Positions 45,184 to 54,195 of a stretch of 64,000 bases of DNA are shown here, piece after piece. Under the pieces are notes generated by a model. The model ran no database searches. It saw only the letters and a program-made list of their open reading frames with translations, and had not been told where the DNA came from. This DNA comes from Curtobacterium sp. ZW137. GTDB lineage: Bacteria > Actinomycetota > Actinomycetes > Actinomycetales > Microbacteriaceae. The position numbers were made by a program, and so were the translations under genes. Numbering within the stretch: position 1 is the stretch's first letter; every line of letters begins with the position of its first letter. The stretch lies in the NCBI RefSeq assembly GCF_003762905.1, contig NZ_RJKS01000001.1, forward strand, positions 806,001-870,000, in the 5' to 3' direction.

Positions 45184-48100
45184 TCAGCCGCCCGCGCCGG
45201 GGTCCGTGTCCGTGCCCGTGTCGGGCGGGGTGCTCGGGTCGCCGCCGGTGTCCCCGCCGCTCGTGTCGCCGGTGATGTCGAACGTGACCGATCCGGGGTC
45301 CGCCTGGCCGTTGACCGTCTGCTTCACCTGGATCGTGTCGTACCCGGTCGGCACGGTGTCGCCCTTGGCCCAAGGCTCAGCGGTGACCGGGTTGGTCTTG
45401 TCGCACTGGTCGAAGATGAAGCCGCTCTTGCAGTAGACGATCTGGTATGTCGGGCCGCCGAACCCGCCGTTGTTGTCGTTGATCACGGGCAGCTGGCCAA
45501 CCGCGGCGCTCGTCACCGTCGCACGCGTCGTGAACGCGGTGACTGGGTCGAGGGTCTTGGAGGCGCAGTAGTCGTCCTCGGTTGCACAGGACGTCAGGAC
45601 AACAGTGGTCGCGTTGCCGTACCCGGCACCTGCGCCGATCTTCGTCGACCCGTTGAACCGGGCCCGAGTGTTCCCGTTCACGGAGTAGTAGTTGTAGGCC
45701 CCGGAGCCCGACCCCGCGACGGTGATGGTCCAGTTCGGGCTGTTGAACGAGTCCTGCGAGACCGAGGCCGTCCCTGACGGCGCGTCCGGCGTCTCGAAGC
45801 CCTGCACGCTCGCAGCGTCCGACCCGGTGCAGAAGAGCCCGTTGTCAGCGAGGGCGACGTACCGGTACTGGTCCGAGATCGTGTCACTGGCCGACGCTGC
45901 GTTCCAAACGTACTCAGAACCGGACGTCGAGCAACCGCTCGGGATGGCGGCGCCCGCGCGGTACTTGACGATGCGCATCGACGTCGATCCGCCGGCCCAG
46001 TTCGATTCAACCGCGTTCAGCGACACTGCCGTCTTGCTGCCATCTCGGTCACCCGTCGCCGAAAGCGTCGGCTTCGCTGGTGCACCGATCGCTGTGCCCG
46101 TCGCGGAACCGGTGTTCCACTGCACCACCGTGTTGTCGCGATCGGCACTGTTCCGCGGCGAGACCGTCACCGTGTACTGCGCCGCGCTCTGGGCACCGCC
46201 GAAGGTCGCGGTCGTCGACGTCCCGGCGTTCTTCGTGGTGGACAGGCCAGGGCCGTCGATCGTGACGACGTAGTTGTTCACCGCGCTGCCGTTGTTCGGC
46301 GCCTTGACCGCGCTCCACGACACGTCGAGCTGGTTCGGGGTGTTCTTGTCCGCGGTGACGGTGATGTCCTTGGGCGGCGCCGGGACGAAGTCGGCGCTCA
46401 TCGGTGCGGACTGCGTCGAGGCGTCCGACGCGCCCACGGCGTTCACGGCCGAGACGGTGAACCGGTAGGACGCGGTCGGGTCGAGCCCGGTGATCGTGCA
46501 CACCGTGGCGAGCCCGCAGTCCTTCGCGACGCCGTTGGTCCCGGTGACGCGGTACCCCGTGATCGGCGAGTTGTTCGCCTGCGGGGTCGCCCACGTCAGC
46601 GTCACCTGGCCGCCGTCGTAGGAACCGGTCCGGGTGGGTGCGCCCGGGGCGTCGGGGACGTCCTGCACGGAGATCGTGACGTCACCCCAGACCGCGCGGT
46701 CGGCGTCCTTCGTGGCGTCGGACACCTGGTACTGCAGGTTCGTGTTGCCGGGCTTCGCGGAGTCGGACACGCTCACCTGCAGGCGGGACTTGTCGGCGCT
46801 CGGGGTGATGGTGACGCCGGAGGGCAGGCCGCCGGAGAGTCCACGGATGTTCGTCACGGTGAGCCGCTCGTCCGGGAACGGGTTGGTCGGCTGGTCGTTG
46901 GCGAGCACGTCGATGGTGGTCGAGGACCCCCGCTTGACGGTGGCCTTGTCGGCGCCGGGTTGGACGAGTGGTCGGGTGGAGGCGACGATCCCCACCTGGA
47001 CGAGGCCGGACCTGCCGGAGTTCGTGGCGTCAGCCACCCCGACCCCGATCGTCGCCGTGGTGTTCTTCCGGGCCGAGTCGGCGACCTTGATGGTCAGACG
47101 CTGCCCCGAGATCGTCGCCGTGGTGCCCGAGGCGGGCTGGCTGACGACCGAGTACCGCAGCTCGGGGAGGTCCTTCGGGTACGGGTAGTCGGTCAGCTTC
47201 GTGAGGTCGATCGTCCGTGAGTCCCCGGGCTGCATGTCGATCGAGGACCCGGTGAACGCCGGCGGCTGGTTCGACCGCGGGGTGACCTTCACCGGCAGCA
47301 CGAGGGTCGCGATGCGTCCCTTGCCGCCGTTCGCGTTCGACCCGTCGGTGACCTCGAACGAGATCGACGCGTTGCCGTAGTAGAGCTTCGCGGACGTGAA
47401 CTGCAGCGTCGAGGAGTCGACGACGAGGTCGGCGCCGTTCGCGTGGGTGGCCTTCACCGTGCCGGAGTCGGTCACCTTCGCGGTCTGCCCGTTCGCGGTG
47501 ACGACGTACTTCGACAGCGGGATGCGGACCGTCGCCTCGCTCTTGACGGTGATGGCACCGGCGGTCCGGTTCACCTGCGGGAGCGCGTCGTCGAAGCCGG
47601 GCACGTGGATGAAGCCGTAGGACACGATGTCGGGGTGGTCCTGGCGCGCCACGGAGAACGGGATGACCTGCGAGTCGTCGGTCAGCCGTACGACGATGCG
47701 TCCGGTGTCGTTGACCCTGGCGGTGTCGCCGTACCCGTCGACGACGCCGACGGTCAGGTCGGACGTCGAGCCCTCGGCGAAGAACACGTTCTCGAGGACG
47801 TCCACGGTGACGCTCTGCCGGTGCAGGATGTCCTGCAGGTCGAGGGTGGTGTCGTCGACTTCCGGGCGCAGCGGGCTGGCGTCCTTGTCGACGGTGACGG
47901 TGAGGAACGCGGTGCTCGCGCCGCCGTTCTCGTTCGCGACCGTGTAGAGCACCGCGAAGTCCCCGGACTTCGCCGTCTTCGGCGGGGTGACCCGGATCTC
48001 CTGCTTCCGGAGGACCTTGGCCGTGACGTCCTTCGCCGTGGGTTCGGCCTTCGTGACGGCGAGGTCACCGCCCTCGGGGTCGGAGTCGTTCTGGAGCACG

Positions 48101-51042
48101 CGGACGGTGACCGTCCCGCCCGGCCGGATCGTCACGTGGTCGGCCTCGGCGACGGGGTTGGCGGCCTGTTCGGCCCGCGGTGCGATGCCGACGCGGATCG
48201 TGCCGGTCGCACGGGCGCCGAGGGCGTCCACGACCGTGTACGTGAACTCGTCGGTCCCCGCGGAGTAGTCACCGGCTTCGTAGGTGAGGGAGTCCGCGGC
48301 GACGTCGCTCACGGAGCCCTTGTCGGGGTTCGACCCGACGCCGACGAGCTGGACGGAGTCGCCGTCGGGATCGATCGCGTTGAGCGGGATCGAGATCCGC
48401 ACGGCCTGCCCGGCCACGACCCGCGCGGTCACCGTCTCCGGCACCGGCGGGTTGTTCGTCGCGCTGTCCTTCTCACGGACGGAGATCGAGACGGCGGCGT
48501 CCGCGGTCTGCCCGTCGGGACCGGCGACGCGGTACACGGCCGTGTAGTTGCCGGGGGTCTTGGGCGCGAGGTAGCGGAGGTGGTCCCCGGAGGCGAAGAG
48601 CAGACCGCCATCGCCCGGCACGTTCTGCACGAGGTCGGGCTGCAGGGTGAGCGGCTCGCCCTCGGGCTGGGTGTCGTTCGCGAGGACGTCGATGTTCGCC
48701 ACGTCGCCGACCCGCACGGTCGCGCTGTCGGACTGCGCGACGGGCGGCTGGATCCGGTCGGGCTTCGGGATCTCGACCACGGTGACGGTGCCGGTCGCCG
48801 AGGCGAGTCCGTTCGTCTCGGTGTAGGTGAAGGTGACCGGGCCGTCGAGCGGCGCCGTGAGGGTGGTCCGGACGGTGTGCTGGTCGAGGATGCTCGCCTG
48901 CACGCCGGACGTCCGGTCCGGGCCGTCGAGCGCGGTGACGAGCAGGACGCCGCCGGCGGGGTCGATGTCGGTCGCGGTGACGTCGGTGTCCTTCGTGGAC
49001 AGCGTGTTCACGAAGACGGTCTTCGGGGTGGTGATCGGCGCGGTGGAGGCGTCCGGCGGTGCCAGGACCGTGATCCGCACGATGCCGCTCGCGGTCTTCG
49101 TGCCGTCGGTCACCGTGTACTCGACCTGGTGGTCCCCCACCGCGTCGCCCTGCACCCGGAAGGTGCCGGCGTCGTAGCTCGGGGTGATCGTCACGCCGCT
49201 CGTCGACGAGACGCTCGTCAGGGTGACCGTGCCGTTGCCCCCGCGCACGTGCTCGAGGGGGTCGACCGTGAAGGCCTTGCCGGCGTACCCCTGCACCGGG
49301 AACGCGTCGGCGCGGAGCGGGACGCTGCCCTGCTTCGCGACGTGCACCGTCAGCGAGCCCCGGCCGTCGGCGCGTCCGTCGCTGACGACGAGCTGGACGT
49401 TCCGCTCCCCCGTGCGCCCGCTCGCGTTCCGGAAGTCGAGCAGACCGTCCGGTGTCGTCGACGCCTGGTCGCCGTCGGACGCCGTCGCCGACTTCAGGTA
49501 GACGGGATCGCCGTCCGGGTCGACCCAGTCCCCCAGGACGTTCGAGGACACGTGCCCGTTCTGGACGACGTCGGCGCTGGTGTCACGGACCTGGCGCGGG
49601 GCTTCGTTCTCGGAGTCCGGTCGCACCGACACCCGTACCGTCGCGCTGGCGGATCCGCCGTTGCCGTCGGTGATCGTGTACCGGAAGGCGACGGTGCCGC
49701 TGGCGCTGTCGCCGAGGGTGATCTGGAGTCGTTGGCCGTCGTCCACGATGGCGACGGAGCCGCCGGCTCCGTTGACCGTCCCGATCTCGCTGACCACGAT
49801 CGGGTCGCCGTTGGGGTCGTAGTCGTTGAGCAGGACCGGGAGGCTCGTGGTGCGTCCCGGACGAGCGCCCAGATCGTCGTCGACCGCGACCGGCGGCTTC
49901 TGGTCCTTCTCGACCTCAGGGTCGTCGTCGGAGACCTGTTCCTGCTGCTGGTCGTCGTCCCGCTTGATGAGGTCGGCCCAGTTGTCGATGAGCTGGCCGC
50001 TGCGGTCGATCGCCCACGCACGGCCGGTCGACGGGTCGTTCGCGACGATCGTGTCGCCGTTGTGCACGATCTGCAGCGCCGCGGCGCCCGGCACCTGGTC
50101 GAGCCGCTGCAGGGCACGGCCGGCGCAGGTGTCGACCGCCTGACCGCCGCTCCAGGCCCCGTAGGTGCAGGAGCCGTCCACGTAGGGCCGGGCCGCACGC
50201 CCGGAGACGGCGAGGGCGGTGCTCGTCGCCGAGCCGGACGGCGTCACCCGGACGAGCCCGGCAGCGCCGGCGACCACGACCGCGTCGCCGTCGGTGGTCG
50301 ACCGCTGGAGCGACGGGGACCCCCCGACCCGGTCGCCGAGATCGACCTCGGCGCCGTCGACCGACAGGGTGCCGTCGGTCCGGTCGAGCACCGCGACGTG
50401 GGTGCCGACGGCCGCGACCTGGAAGTCGTCCTTCCGGTCCATCCGCACGGTCCACCGCTTCGCGACGGAGAGCGTCGTGCCGACGTCGACCAGGGAGGCG
50501 GTCCCGGTGCGGGGTGAGTAGACGGCGACGTGGTCGTCGGAGGCATCGAAGACCGCATCGGCGCCGAGGGTCAGGTCCGCCTTGGTCGAGGCGTCGAACT
50601 CGTCGAGGTCGGACGCGGGCGTCGACCAGAGCTCACCGGTGTCCTGGTTGCCGATGACCGCGGTTCGGCCAGCGAAGAACACCTGGGGCGAGCCCGACGG
50701 CAGGGTGACGGCGTCCCCGACGGTGGCGTCGGCGACGTCCACCTTCGCGACCGTGCCCTTCGTCTCGTCCACGCTGTAGACGGTCGAGCCGCGCTGCAGC
50801 ACGGACAGGGAGTCGGACGATGCCTCGATGGCGGTGTTCAGCTGCAGGACGGCGGTGTTCGCGCGACCGACGGCGCCGTACTCGGCCGAGGGGACCCACA
50901 CGGTCCCGTCGCCGAGCGCCACACGCTGTGTGTGGTAGCCGCTCGACACGACGGCGGCGCCGGCGACGAGCGCACCGACGAGCACCGAGACCCCGAGCGT
51001 CACCGCTGCCGACCGGTGCTGCGTCAGGAGACGCCGGATCAC
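45184..51042 (-). CDS. Giant cell-surface protein with Ig/cadherin-like and fibronectin III domains
   Basis: About 1952 residues. A short basic cytoplasmic start and one TM segment (SAAVTLGVSVLVGALVAGAA) are followed by a propeller-like region of short beta repeats (about residues 40-365, with a Cys pair in SCTYGAWSGGQAVDTC), an acidic hinge, and many Ig/cadherin-like domains marked by NDxDPxGD-type motifs (LLNDYDPNGDPIVV, VLANDTQPEGEPLT, VLQNDSDPEGGD, DVLANDQ). Two or three fibronectin III domains (GAPTRTGSYDGGQVTLTWAT onward) and a Cys-rich end follow; the tail is Asp/Gly/Pro-rich. There is no LPxTG signal. GTG 51042 gives a 4-bp overlap with the kinase; GTG 51066 is an alternative. Probably a Ca-stabilised rod projecting from the membrane for adhesion or wall binding. 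Confidence 0.9.
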   Translation of the reverse strand: MIRRLLTQHRSAAVTLGVSVLVGALVAGAAVVSSGYHTQRVALGDGTVWVPSAEYGAVGRANTAVLQLNTAIEASSDSLSVLQRGSTVYSVDETKGTVAKVDVADATVGDAVTLPSGSPQVFFAGRTAVIGNQDTGELWSTPASDLDEFDASTKADLTLGADAVFDASDDHVAVYSPRTGTASLVDVGTTLSVAKRWTVRMDRKDDFQVAAVGTHVAVLDRTDGTLSVDGAEVDLGDRVGGSPSLQRSTTDGDAVVVAGAAGLVRVTPSGSATSTALAVSGRAARPYVDGSCTYGAWSGGQAVDTCAGRALQRLDQVPGAAALQIVHNGDTIVANDPSTGRAWAIDRSGQLIDNWADLIKRDDDQQQEQVSDDDPEVEKDQKPPVAVDDDLGARPGRTTSLPVLLNDYDPNGDPIVVSEIGTVNGAGGSVAIVDDGQRLQITLGDSASGTVAFRYTITDGNGGSASATVRVSVRPDSENEAPRQVRDTSADVVQNGHVSSNVLGDWVDPDGDPVYLKSATASDGDQASTTPDGLLDFRNASGRTGERNVQLVVSDGRADGRGSLTVHVAKQGSVPLRADAFPVQGYAGKAFTVDPLEHVRGGNGTVTLTSVSSTSGVTITPSYDAGTFRVQGDAVGDHQVEYTVTDGTKTASGIVRITVLAPPDASTAPITTPKTVFVNTLSTKDTDVTATDIDPAGGVLLVTALDGPDRTSGVQASILDQHTVRTTLTAPLDGPVTFTYTETNGLASATGTVTVVEIPKPDRIQPPVAQSDSATVRVGDVANIDVLANDTQPEGEPLTLQPDLVQNVPGDGGLLFASGDHLRYLAPKTPGNYTAVYRVAGPDGQTADAAVSISVREKDSATNNPPVPETVTARVVAGQAVRISIPLNAIDPDGDSVQLVGVGSNPDKGSVSDVAADSLTYEAGDYSAGTDEFTYTVVDALGARATGTIRVGIAPRAEQAANPVAEADHVTIRPGGTVTVRVLQNDSDPEGGDLAVTKAEPTAKDVTAKVLRKQEIRVTPPKTAKSGDFAVLYTVANENGGASTAFLTVTVDKDASPLRPEVDDTTLDLQDILHRQSVTVDVLENVFFAEGSTSDLTVGVVDGYGDTARVNDTGRIVVRLTDDSQVIPFSVARQDHPDIVSYGFIHVPGFDDALPQVNRTAGAITVKSEATVRIPLSKYVVTANGQTAKVTDSGTVKATHANGADLVVDSSTLQFTSAKLYYGNASISFEVTDGSNANGGKGRIATLVLPVKVTPRSNQPPAFTGSSIDMQPGDSRTIDLTKLTDYPYPKDLPELRYSVVSQPASGTTATISGQRLTIKVADSARKNTTATIGVGVADATNSGRSGLVQVGIVASTRPLVQPGADKATVKRGSSTTIDVLANDQPTNPFPDERLTVTNIRGLSGGLPSGVTITPSADKSRLQVSVSDSAKPGNTNLQYQVSDATKDADRAVWGDVTISVQDVPDAPGAPTRTGSYDGGQVTLTWATPQANNSPITGYRVTGTNGVAKDCGLATVCTITGLDPTASYRFTVSAVNAVGASDASTQSAPMSADFVPAPPKDITVTADKNTPNQLDVSWSAVKAPNNGSAVNNYVVTIDGPGLSTTKNAGTSTTATFGGAQSAAQYTVTVSPRNSADRDNTVVQWNTGSATGTAIGAPAKPTLSATGDRDGSKTAVSLNAVESNWAGGSTSMRIVKYRAGAAIPSGCSTSGSEYVWNAASASDTISDQYRYVALADNGLFCTGSDAASVQGFETPDAPSGTASVSQDSFNSPNWTITVAGSGSGAYNYYSVNGNTRARFNGSTKIGAGAGYGNATTVVLTSCATEDDYCASKTLDPVTAFTTRATVTSAAVGQLPVINDNNGGFGGPTYQIVYCKSGFIFDQCDKTNPVTAEPWAKGDTVPTGYDTIQVKQTVNGQADPGSVTFDITGDTSGGDTGGDPSTPPDTGTDTDPGAGG

Positions 51043-52451
51043 GACCCGCTGCCGATCGTCGCGCACCGCTCGGCGCTCGCGACGCCGGTCTTGCCGTCAC
51101 GGTTCACGGCGACGGAGATGCACTCTTCGTCGCCCTTGCTGCCGGAGACCACGAACGAGGTGCCGGACTGCTGGCTCGACGCACCGTTCGAGGAGATCAC
51201 GTAGGTGTCGCCGTTGTGGAGGCCGGGGTCGGACCAGCGGAACGTCACCGACTCCGACGAGGAGGACGCCCGGACGTCCGCCACGGTCGGGATCGCGCCG
51301 GAGCCGACGCGGGACACGAGCACCGCGGTCGTCGCGGCGAGGGCGAGGACGACCACGGCGGCGAGCGAGCTCACCCACACGACTGTCCGGCGGGACCGAC
51401 GCCGTCCGCGGGTGACCGAGCCGGTGCGGTGGACGGTGCCGACGCTCCGCGACCCGGTGGCCGCGACGCCGCCCTGCACCGGTCGACGCGTGCGTCGGCG
51501 ACGGCCGACGCGGCTCGGGGGCTGCAGTTCGCGGACCATGGTGCGGTCGCCGTCCGGGGACGGCGTGGCGATGGACCAGGCTTCCACGGCGACGTCCGCC
51601 GCGGTCTGCGGCAGGCCGAGTTCGGCCTGGACCTGCTGGAAGCCGCGGACGAGCTCCATCACGGTGCCCGGCCGGAGCTGCGTCTTCCGGGACATCGCCG
51701 TCGCGAGCAGGCGCTCGAGCGACGGCGGGACGTCCGCTCGGCCGGTGGGCTTCACGCCGCCCTTGTCGATGCGGGACATCAGGTCCGACGCGCCGTTCTT
51801 GCCGCCGACCACCTCGAACGGGCTGCGGCCCGCGAGGAGCGAGAACACGGTGGCCGCCAGGGCGTAGACCTCGGACTGGATCGTGCCGCGCGACTCGTCG
51901 ATGAGGACTTCGGGCGCCGACCACGGGATCGACATGCCGATCGGTTCGTCCGGGTCCGTCCCACCGATCGTCGCGGCGATGCCGAAGTCCGACAGGACCG
52001 GGTTGCCGTACGCGGTGAGCAGGATGTTCGAGGGCTTGATGTCGCGGTGCAGCACGCCTTCGCGGTGCGCGGTCTCGAGCGCGGACCCGATCCGGATCCC
52101 GATCGAGAGGACCTCGGACACCGGGACGGGCTCGCGCCGGTAGCGCTCGCTGAGCGAGGAGGAGCACAGCTCCATCACCAGGTAGGGACGGCCGTCCGCG
52201 GCCACGCTCGCCTGGAAGACGGTGAGGATCGAGGGGTGCGTGCTGAGGCGCGCCATCAGGTTCGCCTCGGCCTGGAACATCTGGCGGACCCGGTCGTCGA
52301 CCACTTCGTCGAGCAGGACCTTCACCGCGACCTGACGGCGCGGCATGTCCTGCTCGTAGAGGAAGACGTCGGCGAACCCGCCGGAGCCGAGCACGTGGAC
52401 CGGGCTGAACCCGGGGATGACAGGGGGTGTCGACGGCAGGCGTCGGGCCAT
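51039..52451 (-). CDS. Membrane serine/threonine kinase with fibronectin-like outer domain
   Basis: 470 residues. A Hanks-type kinase domain fills about residues 10-275: GSGGFADVFLYEQ, catalytic Lys in VAVKVLLDE, HRDIKPSNILL, DFGIAATIGG and SAPEVLI. A basic juxtamembrane region, one TM (VVWVSSLAAVVVLALAATTAVLV, about 350-372) and an outer domain of about 90 residues with a Cys pair (EECISV, AERCATI) follow; this outer domain resembles fibronectin III rather than the PASTA repeats of PknB. ATG 52451 is chosen because GGAGGGGAG lies just upstream. Coupled by overlap to the giant surface protein gene; PP2C and FHA genes are upstream. Confidence 0.94.
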   Translation of the reverse strand: MARRLPSTPPVIPGFSPVHVLGSGGFADVFLYEQDMPRRQVAVKVLLDEVVDDRVRQMFQAEANLMARLSTHPSILTVFQASVAADGRPYLVMELCSSSLSERYRREPVPVSEVLSIGIRIGSALETAHREGVLHRDIKPSNILLTAYGNPVLSDFGIAATIGGTDPDEPIGMSIPWSAPEVLIDESRGTIQSEVYALAATVFSLLAGRSPFEVVGGKNGASDLMSRIDKGGVKPTGRADVPPSLERLLATAMSRKTQLRPGTVMELVRGFQQVQAELGLPQTAADVAVEAWSIATPSPDGDRTMVRELQPPSRVGRRRRTRRPVQGGVAATGSRSVGTVHRTGSVTRGRRRSRRTVVWVSSLAAVVVLALAATTAVLVSRVGSGAIPTVADVRASSSSESVTFRWSDPGLHNGDTYVISSNGASSQQSGTSFVVSGSKGDEECISVAVNRDGKTGVASAERCATIGSGS

Positions 52452-52591
52452 CGTTCGCTCCCCTCCGGCCGACATGGCCCGTTGTACGTCGCGGCCTTCC
52501 ATCCTACGGAAGCGAGACACCGGAACACTGCACACCAGCATCCGGTGGACGGCCACCGTCCCCCAGTTCGGGGGGCAGTTCGGCGGCCGGT

Positions 52592-53413
52592 TCAGTGGCG
52601 GGGCAGCGTGTCCTCGAGGTCGCCGTCGGTCGGCGCTCCGTCGACCTGCAGCACGACGACCGTGACGTTGTCCCGGCCGCCGGCGACGAGGGCGTCCCCG
52701 ACCAGCCGCTCGGCGAGTTCCTGCGGGTCGGTGACCTTCGCGGCGATCCGGCCGATGCCGGCGTCGCCGATCTCCTTCGTCAGCCCGTCCGAGCAGACGA
52801 TGTACCGGTCACCGGTCCGGAGCGGCAGGGTCCACCAGTCCGGCGACGGCGGCTCGCCGAAGCCCACGGCGCGGGTGATGACGTTGCTGTCCGGGTGCGC
52901 CTCGGCGTCCTCGGCACGGAGGACGCCGGCGTCCACCATCTCCTGCACGACAGAGTGGTCGACGGTGATCCGACGGAGCACCCCGTCCTCCACCCGGTAC
53001 GTGCGGGAGTCCCCCACGTTGAAGACGAGCGCGGCGGGCTGCCCGTGCGACGCCACGAGCGCGAGCCCGGTGACGGTCGTGCCGGCGCCGATCGCGTTGC
53101 CCCCGGCAGCACGTTCGATGTCGGCCGTCGCGAGCAGCAGGGCACGCTGGATCTCCTGACGGCTGCCGAACGGCCCGTCCACCGCGTCACCGAGGCGACG
53201 GACCACGGCGTCGCTCGCGCGGTCACCGGCGAGGTGACCGCCCATGCCGTCGGCGACGACGAAGAACGGCGCTTCGACGATGTAGCTGTCCTCGTTGTGG
53301 TCGCGACGACGACCGACGTCGGTCGCGGCACCCCACGAGAGCGTGAGGGTGGCGCCGTCCCTGCCCGGGACGTCGATGGCGTGGGCGGCGGCGGCTCGGC
53401 CGAGTTCGGTCAC
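52592..53413 (-). CDS. PP2C-family protein phosphatase
   Basis: 273 residues, soluble. Metal-binding motifs are DVGRRRDHNEDSYIV (about residues 33-47), FFVVADGMGGHLAGDRASDA, VFNVGDSRTYRV, IVCSDGLTKEIGD and GGRDNVTVVVLQ. It removes phosphate from Ser/Thr residues and is the natural counterpart of the kinase 140 bases downstream. Unlike mycobacterial PstP it has no TM segment. Confidence 0.96.
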   Translation of the reverse strand: MTELGRAAAAHAIDVPGRDGATLTLSWGAATDVGRRRDHNEDSYIVEAPFFVVADGMGGHLAGDRASDAVVRRLGDAVDGPFGSRQEIQRALLLATADIERAAGGNAIGAGTTVTGLALVASHGQPAALVFNVGDSRTYRVEDGVLRRITVDHSVVQEMVDAGVLRAEDAEAHPDSNVITRAVGFGEPPSPDWWTLPLRTGDRYIVCSDGLTKEIGDAGIGRIAAKVTDPQELAERLVGDALVAGGRDNVTVVVLQVDGAPTDGDLEDTLPRH

Positions 53414-53450
53414 GTTCTGGATCGCTCTCTGGGGGTTCGGGGCGTGCCGG

Positions 53451-54170
53451 TCAACGGGTGATCGGAGGCTGGTGCTGGAACGGCGGGAATCCGTCCGGCG
53501 GCGGGGTCACCCGGAGGTGCGGCGAGAGGATCTCGATGGCGACCCCGTCCCCGATCTCGACTACCGTACCCGTCAGCGCGACGATCGACGCACCGGACGG
53601 CATCCGGTACGCCGGAGCCCCGGCCGGCCGGACGAGGGTCCCGTTGGTCGAACGGAGGTCGTCGACCACCGCCACTTCGCCCTCGGCGTGCAGGAGCAGG
53701 TGCGACGACGACACCAGCCCGCTCGGGGACCGCACCGTCACGAGCTCTGGTTCCGGGCCGCGCACGATGCGCGGGAGTGCCGGCCGTCGGCCGACGACCA
53801 CCGGACGGTCGAGACGGATCACACGGTCGCCGATCCGGATCGACGGAACTCGGGTGCGCACCGGCTCCGCGACCGCCGGGAGGCCCGTGGTCGCCCCCGG
53901 CAGACCGGCCGCACGGCCGTCGCCCGGTGGCGTCCAGGGCACGTGGTCGGTTCCCCCTGCACGCACCACCGTGTCGTCGAGGGCGTCCGGCTCCTCGGCG
54001 CGAGCGGGCCGCGGAGCACGGATGACCGTGTCCCCCAGCGCATCGTCGAGGGCGTCGTCACGTGCGCCGTCGACCCCCGACGGACGGGACACCCGAGGAC
54101 GGAGCACCGTGTCCTCGATGTCGTCGGCGTCGTCGTGCACGTGGTGCCCTTCCTGCGTGGTCACCACCAC
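53451..54170 (-). CDS. FHA-domain protein with three DTVxR motifs
   Basis: 239 residues from one of three adjacent GTG codons (54170, 54167, 54164). The FHA domain occupies the C-terminal half (about residues 110-220) with RPVVVGRRPALPRI, SGLVSSSHLLLH and DDLRSTNGTLV, the phosphothreonine-binding residues. The N-terminal half carries three similar acidic motifs, IEDTVLRPR, LGDTVIRAP and LDDTVVRAG (Thr21, Thr48, Thr67). Such threonines resemble the phospho-acceptor of GarA/OdhI and could be kinase sites that the FHA domain then binds. No TM. It lies 37 bases before the PP2C gene. Confidence 0.88.
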   Translation of the reverse strand: MVVTTQEGHHVHDDADDIEDTVLRPRVSRPSGVDGARDDALDDALGDTVIRAPRPARAEEPDALDDTVVRAGGTDHVPWTPPGDGRAAGLPGATTGLPAVAEPVRTRVPSIRIGDRVIRLDRPVVVGRRPALPRIVRGPEPELVTVRSPSGLVSSSHLLLHAEGEVAVVDDLRSTNGTLVRPAGAPAYRMPSGASIVALTGTVVEIGDGVAIEILSPHLRVTPPPDGFPPFQHQPPITR

Positions 54171-54195
54171 CGTAGACGATCCGGTGCACCGCGCA

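Noticed and set aside
47443..50517. A plus-strand open frame of over 1000 codons inside the giant surface gene
   Set aside because: It is a mirror of the high-GC codon pattern; the translation is Arg/Asp/Val-rich without recognisable folds, while the minus frame shows repeated Ig-like motifs.
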